Position numbers and translations under genes: made by a program. The notes under the pieces are model-generated. The model had not been told where the DNA came from. It saw only the letters and a program-made list of their open reading frames with translations, and did not search any database. 64,000 bases of DNA, from positions 73,004,792 to 73,068,791 of the forward strand of contig CATQJL010000305.1 in assembly GCA_958299035.1 (NCBI GenBank), given 5' to 3'. Position 1 is the first letter of the stretch. Each line of letters starts with the position of its first letter. Positions 13,074-23,071 of this stretch are shown here, one piece after another. Source of the DNA: Cylicocyclus nassatus. Lineage: Eukaryota; Nematoda; Chromadorea; Rhabditida; Strongylidae.

Positions 13074-13254
13074 CTTTAAAAACTTTAAAATTAGCAGTCA
13101 TTTTATTAGAAATACACTAGCTACAAAGATAATGTTGATTTTTACAATGTGCTCTGTAGATTAAAAAACATTTATTATAACGTCATTTATTATAACCACA
13201 GTAGCAGTTGATAAAAAGAAGGAACGTAGTTCAATAAGGCAACAGCTAAACATC

Positions 13255-13335
13255 TCGATACCCAAGTCGGTAGAGATAACAGACTGTTAGTAGAAAGTGT
13301 TCCCCATATCGTCTAGGTTCAAAAAAAAGTCGTCA
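13255..13335 (+). repeat. tRNA-derived (SINE-like) sequence
   Basis: An A-box-like word (AGTCGGTAGAGA), an anticodon-arm-like CAGACTGTTAGTAG and a B-box-like CTAGGTTCAAA occur in tRNA order and at tRNA-like spacing. The stems are not well paired, so this is a degenerate tRNA-derived element rather than a working tRNA gene. Confidence 0.45.
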
Positions 13336-13520
13336 TGGCCGCGTAGATATTCAGATACAAATGCAAACAAATCAAGATAGTATATGAAATCTCGTAAGAT
13401 ATGTCATCCACACCTCCAACTAACCAAGTAGCACAAGAAGAGAAATAGAAACATAATGTAGTCTTAACACGTGTTTTTCCACCAGCTATAAAAAAAATAT
13501 GATGTTTACAATGTGCGCAG

Positions 13521-14163
13521 TTTGTAACATCCCCTGTACTTTTCGCGTATTAGTTAGAGGAATTGCCCGCTGACCTTTACAGGTCAAAATCAATGGTAAC
13601 CTTGCTATTGAATGGTGCGCACGTCTCAGGCTCCAGTCTATAACAATCGCCGAGTTGCAGCTTACAAAATCACGTTCTCATGAACATCGACCCCAATGTA
13701 AAAATCGCATACTTCGTCGAAATTCCATCGTAATTGGTTGTATGACACTCTTTCGATCGAGTGCACGAGGAACGAGGAGTGACGCGCAGTACACACCTTG
13801 CGCACTCTCCGCGAACCGCACGGACGGCCTATAATTAAGCGGGCTTCAGCTACCTTGTTAGATATCGAAGCCGCTTTGCGGCTAGTATCCAAAGAAGTAA
13901 GATCCCGTGAGCGAAGTGAGCATAAGATTTGCAAAAAGAGTGTCATACAACCAACAATGGAATTTCGACGAAGTATGCGATTTTTACATTTGGGGCAATG
14001 TTCATGAGAACGTGATTTTGTAAGCTCACAGCTCGGCGATTGTTACAGACTGGAGCCTGGGACGCGCACCATTCAATAGCAAGACTACCATTGATTTTGA
14101 CCTGTAAAGGTTAGCAGGCAATTCCTCTACTAATACGAGAAAAGTACGGGGGATGTTATAAAG
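13521..14163. mobile_element. Palindromic MITE with ~235-bp arms
   Basis: The left arm begins TTTGTAACATCCCCTGTACT and the right end is its reverse complement with few changes. Shared mirrored blocks include AGGAATTGCC, GACCTTTACAGGTCAAAATC, AACAATCGCCGAG, ATCACGTTCTCATGAACAT and GGTTGTATGACACTCTTT. About 150 bases of unpaired sequence form the loop. TA dinucleotides at both edges suggest a TA target site. No protein is encoded. Confidence 0.85.
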
Positions 14164-14164
14164 G

Positions 14165-14330
14165 GCTTGACACGAGGTGGCTAGTTGAGAATGCAAAAAA
14201 CGAAGTCCCCCTTGACTTTTGCGAATTTTTACGAAATCCCCTTTGACCCTAGACCAGGGCTCGGCACGAGGTGACTTCGCGAAATTGCAAAAAATGAAGT
14301 CCCCTTTGAATTCAATGAAATTACGACATC
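14165..14330 (+). repeat. Two-copy tandem duplication
   Basis: The pattern CACGAGGTGGC, then GCAAAAAACGAAGTCCCC is repeated about 100 bases later as CACGAGGTGAC, then GCAAAAAATGAAGTCCCC. Confidence 0.6.
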
Positions 14331-15989
14331 CGTCACGAGATATTCGAAGAGAAAATACATGAAAAGGAACGGAACAAAGCAACAACAGAAAAAAAACGAA
14401 AAAGAATCAACGAACACAAGCGATGATATCCGTATTCTCCGTATTGGCGGCATGATGTATCCATCGTGCAGCAATACGCGCCTAGAGCAGCCTTTCCGCC
14501 GCCATTCAGAATTTTTAAGGGGCTATAACTAAGCGGGGAGAAGGGGGTTTGAGGCGGATTAGGAACCAATTTGTAGGGTTTGGGATGTAGATGAAGAGTA
14601 TGTAAAGAAAGTAGAAAAATTATGTGAGGGAGGAAAAATTTATGACTTTTTCTTTCCTAAGCCACCTCAGGTGGCTATCCAGGTGGCTTGAAAGCCACCT
14701 AACTCCAAAGAAAGTTGAGCACGCCTCTAGTTCACATAATTTTTTCATAATTTTTCATACTTAGTCCTCACTCCCCATTGCGCAACTACACACCTATTTT
14801 GGTGTCATTTCATCTTCACTTCGCTGTAAACAAACCCTTTGTTCATTTGCGGGCGGCAAACCGGCAGCGTGCCGGCCGCAGATCGAAAGACAACGTTATG
14901 CTCTTCCGCAAAAACGATATCCCCTTTGCTTTTTCCCCAAAAACGCTATCCAGCTTGCTTGGTAAGCCACCTGTGCCGTGCCCTGGTTATAAACTGCTAC
15001 AGCTCCCTCACCATATCTCTGCTAAAGACCTTGTACTCCGCAAAGACCACGGTTCTCGCAGACAGCGTCTCCGAAAAACTCTATGTGCGTATTTTCCTTG
15101 CAATCCGAGAATCACTATTTTAGCCAAAACCCATCGGCAACCAGGCGTCGGAACGTAAAACGAGAAACAATCAAATAATCCGAACTTCTTGAAAAACGTG
15201 CTCATAGAGGTGATCTGGCCGATGATTACGAATATAGCTTCTGCTTAAAGAAAAGTTTCATATTTTAGAGCCAGGTAGGTAGAATTTGGGACAACATGAT
15301 TTTTCCAAAATTTACCAGCTCCTCTATCTCTTGTAAAAAACAGTCTCCGGCTATTTTCTGAAACACGATAATATACGGAAACAGCACCAGCGAATAGTGC
15401 TTATTGGAATCTTTTATGTGTGATGTGCGCTGCGTTGCATCCTTGCAAAAAGGCGTCCGCAGACAAAACGGAGAAAACTGAAAACGAAATATCGAGGACA
15501 TGCTGTACAATAAAAGATTTGATTTGATGAGCAAACACAACGCTTCTCGGATTTAGAATATATTCATTCCTAAGGAAGTTATGGCGCTGCGTAGTTTGCG
15601 TGATTCGCGTGACTCCGCAGAAATCGCGGAATGTCGTAAACTTTCAGAACGTTGCGGGCTTTCGCAAAACTTCCGGAATATCATGACATACAAAGAAAAT
15701 CTGCACTTTTTATGAGCTATTGTAGATAGCAAGAAATAGAGTAGAGCATAGGAGAATTCAAAAATCTTCGATGCGCGTACATGGGCAACCGCCCATGTAC
15801 GCGCATCGTTCGCGGGCGTGACTCTGATGAAAAGGTCCTCGAGCACGCTGTTTGCGCCGTTTCGCACCTTAGACCGATCACCTTCGTGGATCTGGATCTG
15901 TATGTCCATACGCAGAAAACAGAATTGTTCAGCTCATCGTTGAAACTCTTGTTGACAGGCGACTAGGTTCATTCACAATTTATAGAGCG
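14331..15989. other. Spacer with small hairpins, no gene supported
   Basis: Open frames between 14780 and 15160 and between 15553 and 15909 exist on both strands but lack splice context and recognisable domains. Notable structures are an alternating GCCACCT/AGGTGGC cluster at about 14659-14703 and a perfect hairpin at 15769-15808. Confidence 0.4.
15769..15808. repeat. Perfect 18-bp hairpin with AACC loop
   Basis: CGATGCGCGTACATGGGC is followed by AACC and then by its exact reverse complement. The arms are perfect and GC-rich in an otherwise AT-rich setting. It may be a short MITE core or a recent palindrome. Confidence 0.9.
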
Positions 15990-16220
15990 GTGGATTTTTC
16001 TGAAAGAGCAACGTTTCCAAGGAGACAGTGTCATGGGCATGATGAGCAACCAATCGATTGCTGCAGTGAGGGAAATACCTACTGCACATGCGCAATTGAA
16101 ACGAAAAAGCCTGTAGATCGTACATAAGAGATAGAGCGATAAAAACTCGCACAGCGTTTTCTAAAGTACATTTCTTACTGTATGTCAAAAATCCAATTTT
16201 GTGACACGATTAGTGTAAAT
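15990..16220 (-). repeat. Diverged extra copy of the inverted-repeat arm segment
   Basis: This stretch resembles 16380-16600 in order: AATCGATTGCTGCAG, then CCTGTAGATC, then GAGCGATA, then CAGCGTTT, then TTTCTTAC, then ATGTCAAAAATCC. It is clearly more diverged than the two main arms are from each other, so it is probably an older duplicate next to the right arm. Confidence 0.6.
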
Positions 16221-16713
16221 GATAAAATGATGATATCAATGACAACGACAGATAAGAATGGCTTGAATTCATGCGGTCGATTCCCACGTTTCATTTTCCA
16301 CGTAGGTGTAGAATTTCAGCCCAGGCTTCGGCATGAAGCGAGTTGAAGCAAAAATGCCATTTTAGGTAAGAGTTGGCAGCAATGGCATGCGCCGATGAGA
16401 AATCGATCGATTGCTGCAGCGAGGGATCTACCAATTGCCCGAGCAATAGAACTAGAAAATCCTGTAGATCACTTATAACGAGAGAAAGAGCGATAGAAAT
16501 TCACTCAGCGTTTCCTACAGTACTTTTCTTACCATATGCCAAAAATGATCCAAAAAATATTATCAGTGATAAATAATGAAATGCCCATATCATTGATAAG
16601 GGTAAATAAAAACTGCCCAATTTTTCGCGATAGTTTTAGATAATGAGAACTTCGTACCAGAACCTGCTATTTGCGATTTACGTGTGATAAATGTTCACAA
16701 AAGCCTTATCATA

Positions 16714-17663
16714 TTAGGTTGTCCGGAAATTAATGCCCGTTTTGAATTTCAACCGCAATAAGTCATACACTTCTCATTTCTAAATAGGTTGCAAAGTACC
16801 ATTCGTAGAGCAAAGCAAGCTCTACAAGATGGCCTTCTTGCTTTTGTAACAGCTCTCACCCACCTCGAGTTTGGAGCCAAAAACTAAAAAGACTCAGCAG
16901 CCCGAAATATCAAAAAAAAATCGTAACTCAGTTCATAAAAATCATACAAAAATTCTTACTTGCTCACGTAAACACTATCCACATAAAACATCTATATACG
17001 CCTTTGCCACATTTTTTTCTCTGTTAGAAATCAAGAAAACGAAAATTTTCATGCATTTGCCAAAGTGATGCTGTGCCGTTCCCACATAAGTAGTTCTAAA
17101 CTACAGACCTGTAGAAGTACAAACGTAAATTCTCAGCTCTCTAAAAGCTTTAGTTCTCGAGAAATTTGAATTTTAGCTTGGACCACCTAACTAGGGAAGC
17201 TATATTCGGTATTTCTCGAGAACTAAAGCTTGTAGAGAGCTGAAAATTTTGAGTCTGTACCTCTACGGGCTTGGGGTGTACAACTACCTATGTGGGGATG
17301 GCTCAGCATCACTTTGGCAAATGCACGAAAATTTCCGTTTTCTCGGTTTCTAACAGAGAAAAAAATGCGGCAAAGGCGTATATAGAGGTTTCATGTGGAT
17401 AGTGTTTACGTGAGCAAGTAAAAATTTTTGTAGGATTTTTATGAACTAAGTTACGATTTTTTTCGATATTTCGGGCTGCTGAGTCTTTTTAGTTTTTGGC
17501 TCCAAACTCGAGGTGGGTGAGAGCTGTTACAAAAGCAAGAAGGCCATCTTGTAGAGCTTGCTTTGCTCTATCGAATGGTACTTTGCAACCTATTTAGAAA
17601 TGAGTAGTGTATGACTTATTGCGGTTGAAATTCAAAACGGGCATTAATTTCCGGACAACCTAA
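16714..17663. mobile_element. 950-bp palindromic mariner-type element, nested
   Basis: Begins TTAGGTTGTCCGGAAATTAA and ends with its reverse complement, flanked by TA on each side (16712-16713 and 17664-17665). The arms of roughly 400 bases are nearly identical, including TAGAGCAAAGCAAGCTCTAC, CACCTCGAGTTTGGAGCC and CACGTAAACACTATCC blocks in mirror order. It has no coding capacity of note. It sits inside the right arm of the large inverted repeat, so it inserted after that repeat formed. Confidence 0.9.
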
Positions 17664-17806
17664 TAGAAAGTAACAAGGTATCACCATATGTCTACATCTC
17701 GCCGTGAATCATGGACATACCGTATACCAAAAGATTCGTCTCATCAAGCTGAAGCCGAATCTTCTTACAGATTTCTTATAAAGTTGTTCTAGAAAAAGTC
17801 ACAACT

Positions 17807-17860
17807 AAATCCCGCAAATCCCGCAAATCCCGCGAATCCCGCGAATCCCGCGAATCTCGA
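17807..17860 (+). repeat. 9-bp minisatellite (RAATCCCGC)n
   Basis: About six tandem copies of AAATCCCGC/GAATCCCGC. The left arm of the inverted repeat has only about two units at the equivalent place, so the array changed length after duplication. Confidence 0.8.
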
Positions 17861-18479
17861 CAATCCTGCAATTTTGGACAAATTCTACCGCTACAACTGT
17901 ACTAATATGTCAGTCAAGTGATCGCGATTGACTGCTGTTATAACATTAGTTCACCAATTTTTCACTCCTTGAACTACGTTAGCTAGTTGGAGTGAGTGAG
18001 AAACAAATTGTACCGGTAGATATTACTCAAGTAAATTTCATTGCCAGTTGGAGGAACGAAAAGTTGCAGAGAATATTTTGATGCCCTAGCATGCCATATA
18101 ATTTTCATCATCACCGATTAGTGACGCTGTTACGGAAAATGGACCGGAATTGCTGTGGAGCCATTGATGGAAAGCATTTCTGCTAATTTATCTTGTTTTA
18201 ATGATGTACTTTTTAGCATCTTCAAAATGGAAAGAAAACCTCAACTCGCCACTTCCTCCAGCATTCATAGTGTCTATATTATTATTTTCACTGCAAAGGC
18301 AAAACCATTTCAAAAACTATATCAAAATTGTATGCATTAACAAAAATTGTTTGGACATTTATTGGTCTATAAATGATGACAATATTTCCCACAAATTCAA
18401 CACCAATGCAGATGACCTTAAACTTATCCAGCCGATTTCACCAACATGTTTACAAGAATTCCTCATGAAATCATAATCT

Positions 18480-19575
18480 GAACTCTCAAAGAGATTCTCA
18501 AATAATGTTTTAAAAATAGTAATAGCAAATATGTTGTCTGTAACAATGACAAAGTTACTGTAACCTCTAAAATGAAAAACCATAATAAAGGGCTTACAAA
18601 ATTGGAGATATTTTGTCCCTGTCCAATTCTATTGCAATAACGCTATAGTAAGATTGCAATTCACATACTCATACAAAAAGTAGGAGTTCCACAAGGGAGT
18701 AATGCCAGCCCTATCCTTGCAGATTTGACGTTATCTTACCTCGAATATAAATTCGTCATTAATCATCCAAAAAATAAAATCCTTTTCAAACCTTTCAGAT
18801 ATATGAATGATTTATTAATTATACGTAATGTAAAAAATGTATAAATAAATGGTTGAATGACACCTTCGGTAATATACTAGGTTTGAAAATATGCATAACA
18901 GTGATTAGAATGTGACTTCTTTGTTTTAGAAATAAAAATTATAAATAATCAAATCATCACGTAACAATAACAATACAGATTACTCTACGTTTGAAGTTGA
19001 CAGTTCACACATGCGTCTTCACATATAGGTGTTAATATTGGAAATTCAACTATATACAGTGAGATTCTGAGAATTTTCAGAACCTGTATTACCCTAATTT
19101 CACGCGTACAAGGCGCGGGTTTATTTTTTTTTAAATCGACCAGCCCAAATGCGCCAAAGAGACCAAAGGACCCTATGCCTTGCTGCATATTGCTTGAGAG
19201 AATCGTACGGCATAAGGATCACTTTACGAGATAATTGAAAGCGATTGAGGGGCTTAGTCGAAAAATCGAAAAAAGTCCGCTTTATACGCGCGAAATTAGG
19301 GTAAATTAAAAAATTTCCCACATAGATTAAATGCTTTTCAAACAAATCAAGCAAGGATTTAGTCTACACAACAAATGTAACTACTAATGTTTTTATCGAA
19401 TGCTTCACATTCAACAAATGTATTTCATACATGTATAGAACTTCAGTCATTTGAAAATGTGAAACATTTTCTTAAACTCATAATTGATAAGGTACATCAC
19501 TGCAATCCTTCTTTTTTGCTCTACCCAACCGGTATAAATCCAGCAAAGCGTATGACCGCATTTGAATTACATTAG
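18480..19575 (+). pseudogene. Broken reverse transcriptase (retroelement relic)
   Basis: At 18680-18840 one frame reads GVPQGSNASPILADLTLSYL, then RYMNDLLII about 20 residues later. This matches the reverse-transcriptase motif B (PQGxxxSPxLA) and the catalytic YxDD box, here YMND with the first Asp replaced by Asn. Stops and frame changes follow. Related sequence resumes in other frames (a FFVLEIKI segment near 18920, then a GNSTIYSEILRIFRTC segment near 19030-19070), is interrupted by a MITE at 19089-19304, and continues to about 19575. The lost catalytic Asp and several stops make it inactive. The layout with a YSEILRIFRTC-like tail suggests a non-LTR or Penelope-like class, but I cannot assign it. 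Confidence 0.6.
19089..19304. mobile_element. 216-bp MITE nested in the reverse-transcriptase relic
   Basis: Begins TTACCCTAATTTCACGCGTA and ends with TACGCGCGAAATTAGGGTAA. The retroelement's reading sense continues on both sides, so the MITE inserted into it. Confidence 0.75.
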
Positions 19576-20569
19576 GCTTCATCCATTCATCAAACTTGGA
19601 CTCTTCTGCCACTCTGTTTGTGTTACCCGTTCTCGCTGATCAGAAGAAAGTTGCCAGCACCTCTCGGGTATTTGGCTTGTCTTCGTTCAGTTATTCGAGA
19701 TGCACATTGTGTTTGTTATGCCGAACTACTAATCATAGAATACGCATTTCGATAGCAGTTCAATGAAGTTATAACCCTACAAAGATTGAATAAATACGAG
19801 TTTTCCTTGAGAATCAAGCGCTGTCGCCTCCCTAACAATGGATTGCGCAAAGACTCTCAGCAGCGATTAAACATTTTTTTATATGCCCTATGAGAGCAAG
19901 TAGAGTTCTGAACCACGGTCTGCAAAAGAGGCAGACTTGTAATGGGAGATCGGCTAACCAAGGCTTAGCAAACCTGCATTTTGTACTCAAAACAGCTAAG
20001 GGTATGCAGCTTGTATTCTGCGACTTTTCATAAAGGGAGGATTGCATGGCGGTACAACACATCAGATTCAATGAAAAGATCTCAATTTACCTATGTTTTC
20101 AAGACCACTTCCGTCTGATTTGCTGGAAAGTACGATGCGCATTCTGGAGCAAAAAAAATCCGTAAAGGCTGCATAAAAAATCCTCATTGGTGAATTTTGT
20201 CATTCACTCACACGCAGCCGCTCTTCAAAAGCACAGTTCTCATCTTCGCTTCAAACACCTCAAAACAATTGTAGCTAATACATACGACATAGGCTTTGCA
20301 TCTTATACTCCCGAGTATGATTATTGTCTCCGACTGGCTTTAGCACGAGCATAGCGAGATATTTGTCGAATTCAATATCTGTTCTAGTTCTGAACATCGT
20401 TTTTCTCCTAGAAAGATGCAAAGCGTCAAATCTGTCAACGTCTCTGTCTATTCTACAACAGCGGATTATAGCGGAAGGTGTGGCTTCGATATTCTTGGCA
20501 GGGTCTGAGCAACAGTAGATGCTAAAATGCGAAGTGTGGTGCGACTAAAGTGCTAAGCTTGGTGTAGAT
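19576..20569. other. Spacer after the retroelement relic
   Basis: No gene recognised. Some of it may be further decayed retroelement sequence (several short open stretches on the plus strand), but no motif can be named. Confidence 0.35.
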
Positions 20570-20815
20570 TGGCATGGTTGGCGGTGCGGTTGCAGTGCTA
20601 GCTTGGTGTGGAACGGTGTGGATGGCGGTGCGGTTGCAGTGCTAGGCTCAATGTGGATTGGTGTGGATGGTGGTGCGGTTGCAGTGCTAGGCTCGGTGTG
20701 GATTGGTGTGGATGGCGGTGCGGTTGCAGTGCTAGGCTCGGTGTGGATTGGTGTGGATGGCGGTGCGGTTGCAGTGCTAGGCTTGGTGTGGATCGGTGTG
20801 GATAGTGGCGCGGCT
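20570..20815 (+). repeat. 45-bp minisatellite
   Basis: About five head-to-tail copies of a 45-base unit built from GGTGTGGATGGCGGTGCGG, then TTGCAGTGCTAGGCT, then CGGTGTGGATT; the unit length is a multiple of three, so the plus frame stays open with a 15-residue repeat containing VDGGAVAVLG. Central copies differ at only one or two bases, while copies at the edges decay to about 20940. It lacks a convincing start or splice context, so I treat it as satellite DNA rather than a gene. Confidence 0.85.
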
Positions 20816-20945
20816 GGGATTGGCGCGAATAGCGGCGCTGCCGCCGTTGTGTTGGTGGTTGTGTGTGGTGCAGTTGCAGTTAGCGATTTGGTATGGATTA
20901 GTGTGGATGGTGGTGCTGCAGTTGTTGCGTTGATTTTAGCTTAGG

Positions 20946-22812
20946 TATACTGCGTAGCTATGGAGAGAGAGAGAAAAAAATTTGAAAAATTGCAACTTTT
21001 TATAACGCGGTTTTCAAAGTCTCAATGTCAAAGCTCCACGCAAATGACCATCCACTTTTAGCCGAATTTATAGCTGGTGGAGACCATATCATACGACGTA
21101 CATTTGCTACTATAAGCATGCGAAACCATTGGTAGTGTAAAAGTGAGAAAATCATTTCCGGCATCGCACTACGGGCGGTGAACTTCAAGCATGATATTAC
21201 TACCATATGCTATAAATAAAGACGGTTTATTCCAAACCTTGCCCTTTTTGGACGTTAAAACACTCATGCTGTTGCAACATCTGTAGGAGTTATCACTCAT
21301 TTACTATGTGCACTGTGAGCCTCACTCCAATATAATTTAAGAAAAGATGATAAAGCTGACGAAGTAATATTTGTTTGAAGTACAATGCGTGTTTTAGCAA
21401 ATACTTTAGTGTTTTGACTTTCACTTTACTCCAACGCTATTGCTGTGAAATCAAGTTCGAATGTTGTATTGATAGTAAAAGAAAAAACGACCTGGAAAAA
21501 GTGAACCAAGTTGAAAGAAAACTGACCGATGGTAATCATTTTTCTTGAACTTGTGTATTGTGTGCTGAATCACTTCGACCACAATTATAGAAGCTAACGT
21601 ATCAGTTTCTGATATGGACGCTTTGGAAATACTTTATTCAAAAATCAGTTGGTGAATGAACCAAGTAAGTTGTGCAGGTTTAACTTCATCTTTATTATAA
21701 GTCTCGCGAACACACTCACAGAAGCATTTTACAAATTATTGGTATGCTGGAAAGGGATCAAGCCACGTGTTGTAGGATGATTTGCGGAATCGGATGAATG
21801 GCTGGATGTTGGCATCAGCTGGAATCAATCATGTTTACTAAGGATGTTTTCCAATAGAAATCAATTAATCAATTAATTGGTGAATGCTAACCGGCAGATA
21901 TGAGTATCAATGTTTCATGTATGGACTAGTCTCAGACGATGGCGGTCGCCTAGAGAGCGAAGCGTGCGCGAGCGTTTGATGATTAATAAAGGGAGATGCT
22001 CGGCTGCCATGTGTTGTGCCCGCTTCGGAAAATGATCGTTGTAGTTTTATCAGGCAGGGCAAAGTGTGAGTGGATTACGGTAGCAGCTCTTCAATAAGCT
22101 ATTGCTAAATGTCACTTGTAGCATACGATTGCTGCTACTGCTTTACTCAAACGCGACGTCGGTCAAAGTTGAAGGTGCCAAGGTCTTAATGCTGAAGAAT
22201 TCTTCAATTAAATTTGAGGCACTATCTAAATATTGCTCTCAATTTGTACCAATGTATTCCGCAGAAAGTGCGCTTAAATCTTAATGAGCACAAACTGTTC
22301 GTAAGGTGAAAAATTCGGATTCTATTAAATTAGCCTCTCTAGAAGGAAATTTGTCTTGGATTCCCGAAACTTGTGACGAGGAATGGCGATTGCGTAAAAA
22401 GTAAACAATGATTTATTACAGGGACTTTACTTAGAGCAATGTTTGACAACTGTATTCGCTCATTCACCTATCTTTATCTTAAGTAGCTACGCTGGCTTTC
22501 GTACAAGTTCCAAATTGCAAACTTTCCAGAAGTATTGCATTGAGGGATTATTTGGCATGCTGGCTAGAGGTAGTTGCAATTTGCTTGAAAGAAGATCGAA
22601 CGGCTATGACATGCGATCCTATTATGATGCACACAAAAACCTAAAGATTTGTAAATTACGATATTTTCGAATAGCATGTAAATCCCTTGTGGAAAATCCT
22701 TAAAAATAGGGATACTTAACAAATGTTCACCAGGGTAACGAAATTGCTTGTTGAAGAAGAAAGCTTGAATAACGAAAATCAAAATTTTTGCCTTCGCGAA
22801 ATGACGCTCGCA
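20946..22812. other. AT-rich spacer, no gene seen
   Basis: Short open frames only. A frame at about 22530-22700 (plus) follows a TTTCCAG acceptor but cannot be joined to anything. Confidence 0.4.
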
Positions 22813-23071
22813 TCACCGTTTATCCTGCTTTTCTGGAATCTTAATCCAAGCCAAATTATGGGATCTTAAATCTTTGCAAAGATGCTACTATTTGATGACA
22901 TGACGACATGGAATTTTGTTTGAAGCTCAGATTATTATAAAGAGCAAACGAGTAGAATTGTTATAGCAGAGTAAACATACGTGAATGGCTTTTTCGAAAT
23001 CTGCTCTGCAATTCCTGAGGGAACGCAAGTACTGCAACGAACAGAGCCAAGCAGAAGAGCAGCACACGCAT
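22813..23071 (-). CDS. Small secreted peptide (36 residues)
   Basis: Exon 1 is 23071-22981 on the minus strand: ATG opens a clear signal peptide (MRVLLFCLALFVAVLA, with likely cleavage before FPQ) followed by ELQSRFRKSHS, ending at a strong donor (CAC/GTATGT). The nearest fitting acceptor (GATTCCAG) gives exon 2 at 22832-22813, with a TGA after QKQDKR. The mature part would be about 20 residues, basic and without cysteine, like a small secreted or neuropeptide-type product. A possible donor (ACG/GTGATG) just before the stop could extend the protein, so the 3' end is uncertain. The hydrophobic leader with a donor right after it is the main evidence that this is a real gene. Confidence 0.5.

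Larger units (their letters stand above)
16221..17897 (-). repeat. Right arm of the ~0.7-kb inverted repeat, interrupted by a MITE
   Basis: Inverted partner of 8744-9439. It is split at 16714-17663 by a palindromic mariner-type element; the flanking halves rejoin at the matching point of the left arm. It also has an expanded 9-base repeat at 17807-17860 that is short in the left arm, which explains most of the length difference. Confidence 0.85.

Noticed and set aside
13798..14007. Open frame inside the palindrome at 13521-14163
   Set aside because: It lies across the loop and one arm of a non-coding foldback element.
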